Shown: positions 37,507-48,536, counted from the stretch's first letter. The stretch: DNA of 64,000 bases from Francisella salimarina (GCF_007923265.1 NZ_VOJA01000003.1:310001-374000), one strand, 5' to 3'. Translations and numbers: made by a program. The notes: generated from the sequence alone by a model not told the origin.

Positions 37507-38685
37507 TTAAAAAGTTATATTGGCAGGAGAGTGCTTCCAATAGTCTTGACTTTTACCCATTTTATAGCCTAATTCGTATAACTGATTCATTTCTAGATTA
37601 TCAAATGGTTCTTGTGATATCGGATTGTAACTATATGGGATGTATGTGAAATTATATTTAAAACCATCTTTCATGCTTAGGTAATATATTCTGAACAAAT
37701 CACCTACACCTTGAGATGTAGTTAAAGTGAATAGAGCTTTAGTTCCTATTGATAAAAAACTTTGATCAACAGGAACATAATCTTTATGAATTTTGCTATT
37801 GCGAATTATATATAATGATTTATCAATTTCATCATGATAGTTGATTTTGTTTAAAGCCTCTGAAAAATCAACACTAAAACCGTATAAAAACACCTCTGTC
37901 ATCATACCGCCATCAACATGTAATTCATCATAGTCTTTGTGGTCTACTTTGACATCAAATTTTACTGGAGGAAACGCTACAGGTATAGATGCAGATGCTA
38001 GTAATATCTTTCTGATAAGTGCTAGAGATTTTTCTTTATCTGGTTGGATTGCAATCTCTCCAATATTCCAGATATTGACTCTTTGGTTGTCAAGGTTAGT
38101 CGTACCAACATATAATCTTCTGCCTTGATTATGTGCTTTGATAATATCCATTAGAACTTCTTCAGTTAGATATTTTTCAATAAGTTTTTTTAATGGCTCT
38201 GTGGAAGCTAGTGATGAAGAGTTACCTAATATAGCATCAGTAATATTAATTTCAAACACATCTTTAGCTGAAATTGTTGTAAATGCTTCTTTTAATCTTT
38301 GATCATATTTCTCACCTAAAAAAGCAAACGGTGCTACTAAGGCTCCAGTGCTAATACCAGTAACTAAATAGAATTCAGGCCTTTTGCCAGACTGGGACCA
38401 ACCATTAACAATTCCTGCACTGAATGCTCCATCACTACCTCCACCTGAAAGTGCTAAAATATCTATTTTAGGATTGCTATCTTGGCTTGATAAATACTTT
38501 ACTAGACTTTGCTCTAAATCTTTTTGGAAAAATTGATTTTTACCATATCCGTGAGCTCTAACTGTTTCATAGTCCTTTATATTTGCTTTTTGAGCATATT
38601 CTTTTGGGACGGGATTCCTATTTACAGAACAATTAGTAAGAATTAGAGTTAATAGTATTAAAAATATATTTCTGAGTATAGTCAT
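37507..38685 (-). CDS. Patatin-like phospholipase, lipoprotein
   Basis: 392 residues. Lipoprotein signal with lipobox LTNC (Cys19). Patatin domain: the oxyanion loop SGGGSDGAFSAG, nucleophile serine in GISTG, and the catalytic aspartate in HVDGGMM. A serine-Asp dyad lipid acyl hydrolase, probably facing the periplasm from a membrane. Substrate unknown; role in lipid remodelling or virulence is speculation. Confidence 0.92.
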   Translation of the reverse strand: MTILRNIFLILLTLILTNCSVNRNPVPKEYAQKANIKDYETVRAHGYGKNQFFQKDLEQSLVKYLSSQDSNPKIDILALSGGGSDGAFSAGIVNGWSQSGKRPEFYLVTGISTGALVAPFAFLGEKYDQRLKEAFTTISAKDVFEINITDAILGNSSSLASTEPLKKLIEKYLTEEVLMDIIKAHNQGRRLYVGTTNLDNQRVNIWNIGEIAIQPDKEKSLALIRKILLASASIPVAFPPVKFDVKVDHKDYDELHVDGGMMTEVFLYGFSVDFSEALNKINYHDEIDKSLYIIRNSKIHKDYVPVDQSFLSIGTKALFTLTTSQGVGDLFRIYYLSMKDGFKYNFTYIPYSYNPISQEPFDNLEMNQLYELGYKMGKSQDYWKHSPANITF

Positions 38686-38904
38686 AATAAGTTATTTAGT
38701 GTTTTCTGGTTAGTTATTATTATCTACAGATAGAGCAGGTAAGTTGCTAATCTAAAAGTCATTAGATGATATCATAATTTATGATTAATATATAAAATTA
38801 AATCTTTATTTTTATTTAATAGAAAGTTCTTCGCTATAATTCTATATTTCTTTTTTATTAAATACGTAATAGTATAAAAATATTCTATTTTCTAAAGAGC
38901 TTAT

Positions 38905-40377
38905 ATGTTAAAAGATTTAAGAACAAAACAAAGCTTTACAATTGCTGCTATAACATTTTGGGGTCAGTTTGCCACTTACAGTTTCAATGCTATTTTAATT
39001 TTGTATCTGACAAAGTCTGTACTAGATTATGGTATTGGTTTTTCTGAGAGTCATGCTTACTCATTTCAGGGTATTTATAAAGCAATGAATTATGCAATTA
39101 TTATGTTTGGTGGATATATCGCGGATAGATACCTTGGTTTGAGAAGATCAATATTCTGGGGTAGTTTACTATTAGCTTTTGCATACTTAGCTGTATTTTT
39201 AAGTGGTTTCATGGTCCATGTAAGTAGTGAATTTTTTATTTTTGCATTTGCTTTGGTTCCAGTCTGTGGGTCATTATCAATGGGTACTGCATCTGCAATG
39301 GTTTCTAAAATTTATAGCACAGATCCTGTTCATGCAAAAAGTGGTATGACTATGTTTTATATATCTATTAATTTAGGTAGTTTGTTAGCATACTTAGTAG
39401 CACCCTCATTGATAGGATATCAATTTGGTGCTCTAGCTGTATTGGGTATAGTCTTTGTTGGTAAATTAATAGCTATAGCAAACTTTTCTTATAGGTATAA
39501 AATTTATGATAATGTTGTTGATGAAGCTGACAAAAGTCCGATGACGATCATAGCCAAGAAGGTCGTTTTAGGGTATTTAGCCATAGTATATATTTTTACA
39601 GTAGTTTGTTATCACTACCCGGATTATGCAAATGTTGTAGTTGCAGGTATTAGTATACTTTGCTTAGTGATATTTTTATTTAGAACAATTTTTTTCTTAA
39701 AAGAAGATGTACGGATTAAGCAAATAGTAGGTTTGATATTAATAATTGTAGCTGTAGTATTTTTTGTTATCTATAATCAGATGGAATCTACTCTTGTTAT
39801 GGCCGCAAAGAATAATTCTGATCTTTTAATGTTTGGCTTTAGTGTCAATCCAGCAAGCTATCAAATGGTTAATCCAATTTTGATAATATTTGGTGGGATG
39901 CTACTTATAAGAATATATCCATTGTTACCGAGATTTTATATACCTTACCAATTTGCAGTAGGAGTTTTGTTAGCCGCTATTGGTTTATTTGTAATGTATT
40001 ATGGCTTCTCTCATGATAATAATGGGATCATAAGTGGTAACTATATTACTTTATCATATATTTTGATTTCCATATCAGAGCTATTTGTAAGTGCGATTGG
40101 TCTTAGCATGATAGGTATTTATTGTGATGGTAAGACTATAGGTTTTGCTATGGGTGCATGGTATATATCTGCTTCTATGGCAAATTCTATTACAGGATTA
40201 TTAAACCAAGTTGTTGCTCTTCCAGAAGATGGAATCAGCACAGTAGAGAGTGCTAGTTTGTATCAGACTTATTTTTTTGATACAAGTATTAGTGTTATGT
40301 CTATAGGAATATTTGTACTTGTACTTGCATATTTTTTGATAAGATTTATGAAAAGAAGGAAAATAGATTTTGTGTAA
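38905..40377 (+). CDS. POT/PTR2-family peptide carrier
   Basis: 490 residues, about 14 membrane segments. POT hallmarks: LRTKQSFTIAAITFWGQFATYSFNAILILYL, GGYIADRYLGLRRSIFWG, MTMFYISINLGSLLAYLVAPS (the FYxxINxGSL motif). The usual proton-coupling ExxERFxYY motif of helix 1 reads TFWGQFATYS: both glutamates and the arginine are missing. Substrate probably di-/tripeptides, uncertain. Confidence 0.9.
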   Translation: MLKDLRTKQSFTIAAITFWGQFATYSFNAILILYLTKSVLDYGIGFSESHAYSFQGIYKAMNYAIIMFGGYIADRYLGLRRSIFWGSLLLAFAYLAVFLSGFMVHVSSEFFIFAFALVPVCGSLSMGTASAMVSKIYSTDPVHAKSGMTMFYISINLGSLLAYLVAPSLIGYQFGALAVLGIVFVGKLIAIANFSYRYKIYDNVVDEADKSPMTIIAKKVVLGYLAIVYIFTVVCYHYPDYANVVVAGISILCLVIFLFRTIFFLKEDVRIKQIVGLILIIVAVVFFVIYNQMESTLVMAAKNNSDLLMFGFSVNPASYQMVNPILIIFGGMLLIRIYPLLPRFYIPYQFAVGVLLAAIGLFVMYYGFSHDNNGIISGNYITLSYILISISELFVSAIGLSMIGIYCDGKTIGFAMGAWYISASMANSITGLLNQVVALPEDGISTVESASLYQTYFFDTSISVMSIGIFVLVLAYFLIRFMKRRKIDFV

Positions 40378-40380
40378 GTA

Positions 40381-40884
40381 TTAGCCTAAGTCAGGAGCAC
40401 TAAAGCTTCTTTTAGCAGCTTCTTGGTCCAACATGTATAAACCACCATCTTTAACTAGCTTAATTTTGTTTATCATATCGTTAACAGTAGCTTCTTCTTC
40501 AACCTGTTCGTCAATGAACCACTGTAAGAAACTCTTAGTAGCATGTTCTCTTTCTTCTAGTGCTATATCCATCAAGCTATAAAATCTATTAGTAACTTCT
40601 TGCTCGTGCTCAAGAGTTGCTTCAAAAGCCTCAAGCAATGAGTTGAAATGATTCTGAGGAGCAGAGACAGATTTAACTTCTATGCGACCATTTTTGTCGT
40701 TTATGAATTTCATAATTTTTTTAGCATGGAAAAGCTCTTCTTCATACTGCGCCATAAACCAATTAGTAAAACCACCAAGGCCTAAATCTTCAGTATATCC
40801 AGCCATCGCTAGATAAAGATTAGCTGATTCAAGTTCATAATTAAATTGATCATTTAGAGCATCTAATAATTTTTGTGATAGCAT
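40381..40884 (-). CDS. ftnA: Ferritin (FtnA type)
   Basis: 167 residues of a four-helix iron-storage protein. Ferroxidase-centre ligands can be seen in NYELESANLYLAMAG (Glu), YEEELFHAKKIM (E-x2-H) and LEHEQEVTNRF, EEEATVND. No clear Fur box was found upstream. Convergent with the POT gene (3 bases apart). Confidence 0.95.
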   Translation of the reverse strand: MLSQKLLDALNDQFNYELESANLYLAMAGYTEDLGLGGFTNWFMAQYEEELFHAKKIMKFINDKNGRIEVKSVSAPQNHFNSLLEAFEATLEHEQEVTNRFYSLMDIALEEREHATKSFLQWFIDEQVEEEATVNDMINKIKLVKDGGLYMLDQEAAKRSFSAPDLG

Positions 40885-41087
40885 GACATTTTCCTCATTA
40901 TTTATAATTTACGGATTAAGTTTAAATGTTTTTAGCATCATCTGCAAATTTATAGGCGAAATGATTTTTGAATATTGGATAAGTTATTTTTGTTGAGAAT
41001 ATAATCTTAAAGTAAATATTTATAAATAGGAGTTTATATTTTATAATGTAGTCAAAATTACGGATTTATAAAAGTTTCAATAATTAC

Positions 41088-42071
41088 ATGAAAGAAATAT
41101 CTAGTATAAAAGTGAAAGTTGAGAGTGGTACAAAATATACTACAGACCATGGTTTCCACGCTGTCAAAGATGGTATTAGAAACAAAAAAGAAAATTCTGT
41201 ACATATACGCAAACCAGAATGGTTAAAGGTAAAGAAGCAAGATTCGAAAGAGTATTTGAAAGTTAAGTCTATAACCAAAAAACATAAATTAGCAACTGTT
41301 TGTGAAGAAGCAAAGTGTCCAAATATTAATGAGTGTTGGTCTCATGGAACAGCTACAATTATGCTAATGGGAGCAGTGTGTACCAGAGCATGTAAGTTTT
41401 GTTCTGTTGATACGGGTAACCCAAAAGGTTGGCTAGATAAAGAAGAACCTCAGAATACAGCAGAAAGTGTTAAACTTATGAATCTAGAGTATGTTGTATT
41501 AACATCCGTGGATCGTGATGATTTAGAGGATGGTGGAGCTGGACATTATGCTGATACAATAACAGCTATCAAGAAACTAGATGAGAATATAAAAGTTGAG
41601 GCTTTGACTCCTGATTTTGCGGGAGTTAAACAGAATGTTGATAAAATCATTAATACAAAAGTTGATGTAATAGCTCAAAATATAGAGACTGTAGAACGTT
41701 TGACGCATCCTGTACGTGATCCTAGAGCTGGATATTGGCAAACACTAGAGTTTTTGAGATATGTCAAAGAAAAAGCACCTAGTGTACTAACTAAAACTAG
41801 TATTATGGTTGGTCTTGGTGAAACCGATGAAGAAATTTATAAGACAATGGATGATGCTCGAAGTGTTGGAGTGGATATAATAACTCTTGGTCAGTATATG
41901 CAGCCGACAAAGCATCATCTAAGTGTGGAGAGGTTTGTAACTCCTCAGCAGTTTGAAGAATATCGTAAGATTGGTCTTGAAAAAGGATTTTTAGAAGTTG
42001 CCTCTGGCCCAATGGTTAGATCAAGTTATAGAGCTGATAGAGTTTTCAAAAGAAATAATCTAGATTTGTAA
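41088..42071 (+). CDS. lipA: Lipoyl synthase
   Basis: 327 residues; radical-SAM enzyme inserting sulfur into octanoyl groups on PDH/KGDH E2 subunits. Auxiliary cluster cysteines [12 protein letters not shown], radical-SAM triad CTRACKFC, and the C-terminal RSSYRAD serine motif. The start has only a weak ribosome binding site. elbB follows after 25 bases. Confidence 0.96.
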   Translation: MKEISSIKVKVESGTKYTTDHGFHAVKDGIRNKKENSVHIRKPEWLKVKKQDSKEYLKVKSITKKHKLATVCEEAKCPNINECWSHGTATIMLMGAVCTRACKFCSVDTGNPKGWLDKEEPQNTAESVKLMNLEYVVLTSVDRDDLEDGGAGHYADTITAIKKLDENIKVEALTPDFAGVKQNVDKIINTKVDVIAQNIETVERLTHPVRDPRAGYWQTLEFLRYVKEKAPSVLTKTSIMVGLGETDEEIYKTMDDARSVGVDIITLGQYMQPTKHHLSVERFVTPQQFEEYRKIGLEKGFLEVASGPMVRSSYRADRVFKRNNLDL

Positions 42072-42096
42072 ATAAAAATGTAAAGGTGAGTTTAAA

Positions 42097-42756
42097 ATGT
42101 CAAAAATAGCGGTAGTGTTATCTGGTTGTGGCTATCTAGATGGTTCAGAGATACAAGAAACTGTTTTAACTATATTAGCTTTAGAAAAACAAGGTGTAGA
42201 GTGGCAGGGAGTTGCTCCTAATAAAAATCAAAAGCATGTTATTAATCATTTGCATCAAAATGTAGATAATAGGGCATCTCCGCGTAATATTTTAGAAGAG
42301 TCAGCACGAATTACTAGAGGCAATGTTATTGATATTGCAGATGCAGATAGTGATGAGTATGATGCAGTAATTTTCCCAGGTGGTTTTGGAGCTGCTAAAA
42401 ATATTATGGATTTTGCATTTGTGGGTGATGAAAGCTATCAGATGGATGAAGATGTATTAACCTTTGCAAGAGCATTTTATCTAGCTGATAAGCCAGCAGG
42501 TTATATCTGTATTGCTCCTTTGATGATACCTTTAGTTTATCCAGAAGGTACAAAAGCAACCGTAGGAACAGATGATAATACATCAGCAATCTTAGAGAAA
42601 AAAGGTGCAGAAGCTGTTATTATGGATGCAACAGATATATGTGTTGATGAGTCTGTAAAAGTTGTATCAACTCCAGCGTATATGTGTGCTAAAAATATTT
42701 TAGAAGCATCTCAAGGTATTGATAAATTAGTAGAAAAAGTGGTTAGTTATATATAA
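42097..42756 (+). CDS. elbB: ElbB/DJ-1-family glyoxalase-like protein
   Basis: 219 residues with a DJ-1/PfpI class I glutaminase-like fold. FPGGFGAAKN, and the nucleophile elbow YICIAPLM with cysteine (CIAP) matches the ElbB subfamily. In E. coli it is linked to isoprenoid synthesis and shows weak glyoxalase activity; role here unproven. Confidence 0.93.
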   Translation: MSKIAVVLSGCGYLDGSEIQETVLTILALEKQGVEWQGVAPNKNQKHVINHLHQNVDNRASPRNILEESARITRGNVIDIADADSDEYDAVIFPGGFGAAKNIMDFAFVGDESYQMDEDVLTFARAFYLADKPAGYICIAPLMIPLVYPEGTKATVGTDDNTSAILEKKGAEAVIMDATDICVDESVKVVSTPAYMCAKNILEASQGIDKLVEKVVSYI

Positions 42757-42774
42757 ATTAAAATAGGTGTAAAA

Positions 42775-43521
42775 ATGGCAGGTCATAGTAAATGGGCTAA
42801 TATTAAGCATAAAAAAGCTAAAGAAGATGCTAAAAGAGGAAAAATTTTCACAAAGCTTATCCGAGAAATAACAGTTGCTGCAAGATTAGGTGGGGGCGAT
42901 AAAGATGCGAATCCACGTTTGAGAGCGGCTATAGCAACAGCTTTTGCAAATAATATGAGTAAAGATACTGTTGAAAGAGCTATACTAAAGGGAGCTGGTG
43001 GAGATGATGGCGCTAATGTTGAAGAAGTGCGCTATGAAGGCTACGGACCTGGTGGAGTTGCTATAATAGTAGACTGTATGACTGATAATCGTAATCGTAC
43101 AGTTGGTGAGGTTCGTCATGCGTTTACAAAAAGTGGTGGTAATTTGGGCACTGATGGTTCAGTTGCGTATATGTTTACAAAAAAAGGTATCATCTCTTTT
43201 GCTCCAGGAGTTGACGAAGATGCTCTTATGGAAGTGGCCCTTGAAGCTGGTGCAGAAGATATTATTACTCATGAAGATGGAAGTATTGATGTTTTTACAG
43301 CACCTAATGACTTCTCAGATGTGCAAGAAGCATTGGTAGAAAAAGGATTTGAATCTGAAAGTGCTGAAGTAACTTTTGATGCTGAAACAAAGGCTGATAT
43401 GGAAATTGAAGTGGCTGAGAAAGTTATCAATCTAATTGATAAGTTAGAAGATCTTGATGATGTGCAGAATGTATACTCTAATGCCAACTTCACTCAAGAG
43501 ATTATGGAGCAATTAGGCTAA
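42775..43521 (+). CDS. yebC: YebC/TACO1-family protein
   Basis: 248 residues; [23 protein letters not shown] and [21 protein letters not shown] are canonical. The family is implicated in easing translation of proline stretches and in transcriptional control. Neighbours ruvC, as in E. coli yebC-ruvCAB. Confidence 0.97.
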   Translation: MAGHSKWANIKHKKAKEDAKRGKIFTKLIREITVAARLGGGDKDANPRLRAAIATAFANNMSKDTVERAILKGAGGDDGANVEEVRYEGYGPGGVAIIVDCMTDNRNRTVGEVRHAFTKSGGNLGTDGSVAYMFTKKGIISFAPGVDEDALMEVALEAGAEDIITHEDGSIDVFTAPNDFSDVQEALVEKGFESESAEVTFDAETKADMEIEVAEKVINLIDKLEDLDDVQNVYSNANFTQEIMEQLG

Positions 43522-43645
43522 ATATTCTATAGTAATACATTATGGTTTTTATTCTAAAATATTATACATAATTTATAAAAGCTTCTATCTATTGAGAATT
43601 ATCTATAATAAAATTCTTCTAAGTTTGTGTAACAAAAATCTATAA

Positions 43646-44161
43646 ATGGTAATCCTAGGAATAGATCCTGGTTCAAGAATAACAGGCTTTGGAGTTATAA
43701 AGATACAAGATAACAAAGTATACTATGTGGCAAGTGGCTGCATTCGTATTACGGAAACTGGTACTGCTAAAAGGCTCAAACAAATCGCCGATGGCATCAC
43801 AGAAGTTATAAACATTTATGCTCCAGATGAATCTGCTATTGAGCAGATATTCATGTTTCAAAATCCTGGTGCAGCACTTAAGCTTGGACAAGCTCGAGGT
43901 GTAGCAATGTGTACTCTTGCTATTAATAACCTTGAAGTATCAGAATACTCAGCTAAGCAAGTTAAACAAGCCGTAGTTGGAACAGGTGGCGCAGCTAAGT
44001 CTCAAGTCCAACATATGATACAGTCAATATTAGGCTTAAGTAAAAAGCCACAAGAAGATGCAGCAGATGCTTTAGCTATAGCAATATGTCACTATCATAG
44101 TAGTAAATCTCTAGCTAGAATCGCTGGAGCTAGTCGAGTTGTACATAAAAGAATCAAATAG
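43646..44161 (+). CDS. ruvC: Holliday junction resolvase RuvC
   Basis: 171 residues. Catalytic acid residues: first Asp in [14 protein letters not shown], Glu in [22 protein letters not shown], and the C-terminal [14 protein letters not shown] pair. Full length. ruvA is about 2.3 kb downstream after a MerR gene and an MFS gene, and ruvB is not in the window. Confidence 0.97.
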   Translation: MVILGIDPGSRITGFGVIKIQDNKVYYVASGCIRITETGTAKRLKQIADGITEVINIYAPDESAIEQIFMFQNPGAALKLGQARGVAMCTLAINNLEVSEYSAKQVKQAVVGTGGAAKSQVQHMIQSILGLSKKPQEDAADALAIAICHYHSSKSLARIAGASRVVHKRIK

Positions 44162-44173
44162 TATAAAAAATAG

Positions 44174-44204
44174 TTGACCCTAACCTTTGGTAATACCTTA
44201 ATAT
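44174..44204 (+). promoter_or_regulatory. MerR-type promoter with 19-bp spacer
   Basis: TTGACC (44174-44179) and TAATAT (44199-44204) are 19 bases apart, 2 longer than normal, with the dyad ACC-TTT-GGT in the spacer. This is the hallmark of promoters untwisted by MerR-family regulators. It lies 31 bases upstream of the merR-like ATG, so autoregulation is likely. Confidence 0.7.
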
Positions 44205-44234
44205 TCCAACATATGAAAAAGAAAAAGGTTTTTT

Positions 44235-45158
44235 ATGCAGTGGTATACAAAAGAAATTAGCAAATTGACAAATGTATCTGTCAAAACTTTACATCATTAT
44301 GATAGCTTAGGCTTGATAGTTCCTGTACGTAATATAAATGGTTATAGGATTTATACTGAAAAAGATCTGTTGAAACTTCAAAACATAATAGTTCTAAAAT
44401 CATTTGGTTTTAATTTGAAGCAAATAAAACAGATTTTAGATAAGAAGTTAGATATTAAAGAGAGTTTTTTACTGCAATTAAAGACCTTGAAAAAGCAAAA
44501 AGATCAGCTTGAAGAGTTAATAACTATACTTTCTAAATTTACAGAGCAAGATGATTTTAAACCTTTTGATATAAGTAATATATTTAATATGATTAAGGAG
44601 TCTAATATGTTAGAGGTTTATGAAAACTCTCTTGAAGAGGTTTTAAATGATCTAGAAAAACAACAATATAATCAGTTAAAGCAAGAGAAAAAAATAACAG
44701 AAGAGGCTTTCAACAAAAGATGGAAAACTCTTTGCGAAGAAATTAGTCTAAATTTAGATGAAGATCCTTTTGGTGAGTATGGTATTAAGATGGGTGAGAA
44801 AATTCATGCAGCTGTTTATAATCTTTATGGTAGGAGGTATGCGGGCTTAAAACATACTGTATGGAATAAAGGTTTTATGACTGGGAAACTTGAAAGCAGT
44901 ATAGTTACTGAGAAAGTCATTAATTGGATAGATAAAGCTATGCAAGCTTACTTTTCAGTTAGATTAAAAAGCATATTTATTGGTCTGGAGACTAAACAAG
45001 ATAGTCTTGTAGCAGAGCAGTTTGGACAGCTATTAGATGAAATGTTTGGCAATGAAGATAGTTTAAAACTAAACTTTTTTGAACAAATGTTTAATCATAA
45101 GGAAGTACCTGAAAAAACCAAAAAATGGGTCAAGCAAAATCAAAAGATCTTTTTATAG
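44235..45158 (+). CDS. MerR-family regulator with a TipAS-like C-terminal domain
   Basis: 307 residues. N-terminal winged helix WYTKEISKLTNVSVKTLHHYDSLGLIVPVRNINGYRIY (MerR signature), then an effector coiled-coil dimer helix, then a helical C-terminal domain about 180 residues long that resembles the TipA drug-sensing domain in size and composition. Effector unknown. The promoter with 19-bp spacing directly upstream suggests it activates itself. Confidence 0.87.
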   Translation: MQWYTKEISKLTNVSVKTLHHYDSLGLIVPVRNINGYRIYTEKDLLKLQNIIVLKSFGFNLKQIKQILDKKLDIKESFLLQLKTLKKQKDQLEELITILSKFTEQDDFKPFDISNIFNMIKESNMLEVYENSLEEVLNDLEKQQYNQLKQEKKITEEAFNKRWKTLCEEISLNLDEDPFGEYGIKMGEKIHAAVYNLYGRRYAGLKHTVWNKGFMTGKLESSIVTEKVINWIDKAMQAYFSVRLKSIFIGLETKQDSLVAEQFGQLLDEMFGNEDSLKLNFFEQMFNHKEVPEKTKKWVKQNQKIFL

Positions 45159-45239
45159 CTAATAGATTGATAAAATATTTGTTTATATAGTCTTCAGTGC
45201 TTATAATGGCGTTATTAAGATGATAATCAGTTTTATAAA

Positions 45240-46433
45240 ATGAATTCAAAATACTATTTTAGAGCTTGTACAGTTTGGCTTATTGGTGCAACATTTTTCT
45301 TTTATGAGTTTTTCCTAAGAGTATTACCAAATTCATTACATCAGGAGATTATTGATAGTTTTCAAGCAACAGCATTCAGTTTTTCATTATTTGGTGGAGC
45401 TTTTTATCTTTGTTATTCTGCCTTGCAAGTTCCAGTAGGATTTATATTTGATAAATATGGTATAAAAAAATCATTATTCTTTGCTACTATTGCATGTGCT
45501 TTAGGTGCTTTATTATTTTCTCTTACATCTAGTATATATGTTGCAATCTTTGCTAGATGTTTAATGGGTATTGGTGCTGCGTTTGGTTTCTTAGGATTGT
45601 TGATAATTTCAACACAATGGTTCCCTGTTAGATATATGGGAATTCTGTCAGGCTCTACTCAGATACTTGGAACTCTTGGTCCAATTTTAGCTGGTGGGCC
45701 ATTATTGTTTTTTGTTAGCTATTTAGATAGTTGGAGATTAGTAATATTAATATCTGCTATTATTGGAATTTTTTTGGCCGCTCTAATTTTAATTTTTGTC
45801 AAAGAGGGCGCTAAAGCTGCTGAAACTCTAAGTAAACAAGAAGTAAATAGCGAAATTAAAGGTAATCTTTTAAATAAGAATCTAATTACTATATACGTTT
45901 ATGCTTTCTTTATTTACTGTTCCATACCTACTTTAGGAGCTATATGGGGAGTAAGTTTGCTAGAAACTAAAGGTTTTACTGCAACTCAGGCATCATATTC
46001 TGTTGCATTTTTATGGTTAGGATTGGGTATTGGTAGTCCATTTTTTGGGTTTTTATATGACAAGTTTAAAAATAGAATTAATATGTTGTTCGTGGTATCT
46101 CTACTAGGATTTGTCTGTGTTTGTGTATTATTGTTTGTACAGTTAAATCACCTAATGAGCATGATAGTATTATTTTTGATAGGATGTGCAGCAGCAGGTC
46201 AGACGTTATCTTTTACAGTAATTGCTAATTATAGAGCAGAGAAACCAAAGTCGATATTTTTTGGTATAAACAATACAGCTGTTATGCTTTCAGGATTTGT
46301 TGTTCCTTTAGTCGTTGGAGTTTTGGTGAATAGTTTTGATTTAGATATTTCTGTTGCTCTTATGACCCTACCAGTTGCATTCTTAGTTGCACTTATGGTT
46401 AGTTTGAAGTTAAATACAATTCAAAAGTGCTAA
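45240..46433 (+). CDS. MFS carrier, Francisella phagosomal-transporter-like
   Basis: 397 residues, 12 predicted helices. The MFS motif A-like loop is [10 protein letters not shown]. It shares the opening pattern ([17 protein letters not shown]) with the carrier at 53640-54923, so they are paralogues. Such carriers in Francisella are implicated in amino-acid or nucleoside import; the substrate here is unknown. It lies 10 bases before ruvA. Confidence 0.87.
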   Translation: MNSKYYFRACTVWLIGATFFFYEFFLRVLPNSLHQEIIDSFQATAFSFSLFGGAFYLCYSALQVPVGFIFDKYGIKKSLFFATIACALGALLFSLTSSIYVAIFARCLMGIGAAFGFLGLLIISTQWFPVRYMGILSGSTQILGTLGPILAGGPLLFFVSYLDSWRLVILISAIIGIFLAALILIFVKEGAKAAETLSKQEVNSEIKGNLLNKNLITIYVYAFFIYCSIPTLGAIWGVSLLETKGFTATQASYSVAFLWLGLGIGSPFFGFLYDKFKNRINMLFVVSLLGFVCVCVLLFVQLNHLMSMIVLFLIGCAAAGQTLSFTVIANYRAEKPKSIFFGINNTAVMLSGFVVPLVVGVLVNSFDLDISVALMTLPVAFLVALMVSLKLNTIQKC

Positions 46434-46443
46434 GGAACTGATA

Positions 46444-47097
46444 ATGATTAGTTTTATTAAAGGGACTTTAATCGAAAAAGATCCAACAGCTTTACTTATA
46501 GACGTAAATGGTCTTGGTTATGAGGTTTTTGTACCAATGACTACGTTTTATTCTTTAGGAGAGCTGAATAGTCAAATTAGTCTTTATACTCATTTTGTAG
46601 TTCGCGAGGATGCTCAACAGTTATATGGTTTTAAATCAAAAGTTGATAAAAAAGTTTTTCAAGAGCTAATAAAAGTAAGTGGTATAGGTGCTAGAACCGC
46701 TATTGCAATATTATCTGGTATGGATTCTATGACACTTCTGCATTGTATTGAAAATAAAGATTATGGATTATTAGCTACTGTACCTGGTATTGGTAAAAAA
46801 ACCGCAGAACGTCTAGTTGTTGAGATTTATGATAAACTATTGAAAATGGCAAATGAAATTTATAGTCAATCATCTGATACATCTACAAATTCGAATACAA
46901 GTAGTGCTCAACAGAGCCAAACTCCAGCTGCTATTTCAAACTCAATTTTTGGTGAATCAGTAGATGCTCTTTTAGCTCTTGGTTATAAACAAAAAGACGC
47001 AGAGAAAATGATTCGTGGTACTATTGGAGAATCAACAACAGCTGCTGAGGCAATTCGTAAGGCTCTTCAAGGGTCTATAAGATCAAAAAATAAATAA
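46444..47097 (+). CDS. ruvA: Holliday junction helicase subunit RuvA
   Basis: 217 residues. N-terminal OB fold ([31 protein letters not shown]), two helix-hairpin-helix motifs ([16 protein letters not shown] and [20 protein letters not shown]), a Ser/Thr/Gln-rich linker and the C-terminal RuvB-contacting domain. Usually it precedes ruvB; here rmuC follows after 15 bases. Confidence 0.97.
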   Translation: MISFIKGTLIEKDPTALLIDVNGLGYEVFVPMTTFYSLGELNSQISLYTHFVVREDAQQLYGFKSKVDKKVFQELIKVSGIGARTAIAILSGMDSMTLLHCIENKDYGLLATVPGIGKKTAERLVVEIYDKLLKMANEIYSQSSDTSTNSNTSSAQQSQTPAAISNSIFGESVDALLALGYKQKDAEKMIRGTIGESTTAAEAIRKALQGSIRSKNK

Positions 47098-47112
47098 TCT
47101 AAGGAATCTAAA

Positions 47113-48531
47113 ATGATATTAGCTATAGCATTGATAGTGCTATTAGTCATCTGTGGCATAGTGCTTTTTTTTAATCTTAATAAAAAATCTAAAGAAGCAA
47201 AGCATATTCGTGCTCAATTTGATGATTACAAAAATTTAGTACAGCAAGAATTGTTGTCTTTGCGTAGCAAAGAATTAACTCTTGATACACTTTTAGATCA
47301 AGAAAAGCAAAAGAATTTAGAGTTAAAGCAAGATAATACTCTACGTATAGATGAGCTTAAGCAGGAGCTCAAAGAAGAGAGAGAAAAATCTTATAGTTAT
47401 ATCGAAGAAATAAAAAACTACAAATCTCAAGTATCAATGCTTGAAACTCAGCTTAAAGAACAGAATAATGCGATGCAAGATAAATTAGAGCTTCTACAAA
47501 ATAGTGAGACTAAGTTAAAAACTGAGTTTGAAAACTTAGCTACTAAAATCTTTGAAGATAATTCAAAAAAGCTTAGTGAGCGTAATCAAGAAAGCTTAAG
47601 TAGTGTTTTAAATCCTGTACGCGAGCAACTTAAAGATTTTAAGCAAAAAGTGGAAGATGTCTATGATAAGGAATCTACAGCTAGAGGAGCTCTACAAAAT
47701 GAGTTGAAAAGTCTTAAAGAGTTAAACCAAAAAATGACTGTTGAAGCTCATAATCTGACAAATGCTCTTAGAAGTAGTACAAAGCAACAAGGTATCTGGG
47801 GTGAGATGGTACTTGAGAATGTTCTTGAAAAGTCTGGACTAAGAGAAGGCTTTGAGTACTTCAGAGAAAAACATACTACCGATGATGAGGGCAAAGCATA
47901 TCGTCCTGATGTGGTTGTTAAATTACCTGATAATAGAGATATTATTATAGATGCTAAGACTTCGTTATTTGCGTACAATGATTATATGGCTGCAGATGAT
48001 GAGCAAAAACAAACTCATTTAAAAGCCCATATTTGCTCTATTAGAGAGCATATTAGAGGTCTTTCTAATAAAAATTATGAAAATTTAAAAGGTATAAATT
48101 CATTAGATTTTATATTTATGTTTATACCTGTAGAAGGAGCTTTGCTATTAGCATTAGATAACGATACTAATCTTTATGATGAAGCATTTAAACAAAAGAT
48201 CATCTTAGTTAGTCCTACAACTTTATTAGTAGCATTACGAGCTGTTGAAAATACTTGGCGTTATGAGAAGCAAGCTCAAAGCATTACAGACATTTATAGT
48301 AGAGCGGAAGAGTTGTATAAGAAGTTTGTAGGTTTTGTTGAAGATTTAGAAAAGGTTGGTAAATCTATAAATGATGCTAATAAATCTTATGAGAATGCTT
48401 TTAATAAGTTAAAAACTGGTCGAGGAAATTTAATTGGTCAAGTTGAAAAGCTAAAAGTAATATCTAACATAAAGCCTAAAAAAGAGCTTGATAATAATTT
48501 AGTTGAAAATGCTATGGGTGATGGTGAGTAG
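47113..48531 (+). CDS. rmuC: RmuC family DNA recombination protein
   Basis: 472 residues. One N-terminal membrane helix (2-23), a long coiled coil to about residue 215, then an RmuC nuclease-like domain (DVVVKLPDNRDIIIDAKTSLFAY, a PD-ExK pattern). Limits inversions between repeats in E. coli. Confidence 0.93.
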   Translation: MILAIALIVLLVICGIVLFFNLNKKSKEAKHIRAQFDDYKNLVQQELLSLRSKELTLDTLLDQEKQKNLELKQDNTLRIDELKQELKEEREKSYSYIEEIKNYKSQVSMLETQLKEQNNAMQDKLELLQNSETKLKTEFENLATKIFEDNSKKLSERNQESLSSVLNPVREQLKDFKQKVEDVYDKESTARGALQNELKSLKELNQKMTVEAHNLTNALRSSTKQQGIWGEMVLENVLEKSGLREGFEYFREKHTTDDEGKAYRPDVVVKLPDNRDIIIDAKTSLFAYNDYMAADDEQKQTHLKAHICSIREHIRGLSNKNYENLKGINSLDFIFMFIPVEGALLLALDNDTNLYDEAFKQKIILVSPTTLLVALRAVENTWRYEKQAQSITDIYSRAEELYKKFVGFVEDLEKVGKSINDANKSYENAFNKLKTGRGNLIGQVEKLKVISNIKPKKELDNNLVENAMGDGE

Positions 48532-48536
48532 GGAAA

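Noticed and set aside
40885-41087. Fur box upstream of the ferritin gene
   Set aside because: No stretch resembling GATAATGATAATCATTATC was found; scattered AT-rich matches only.
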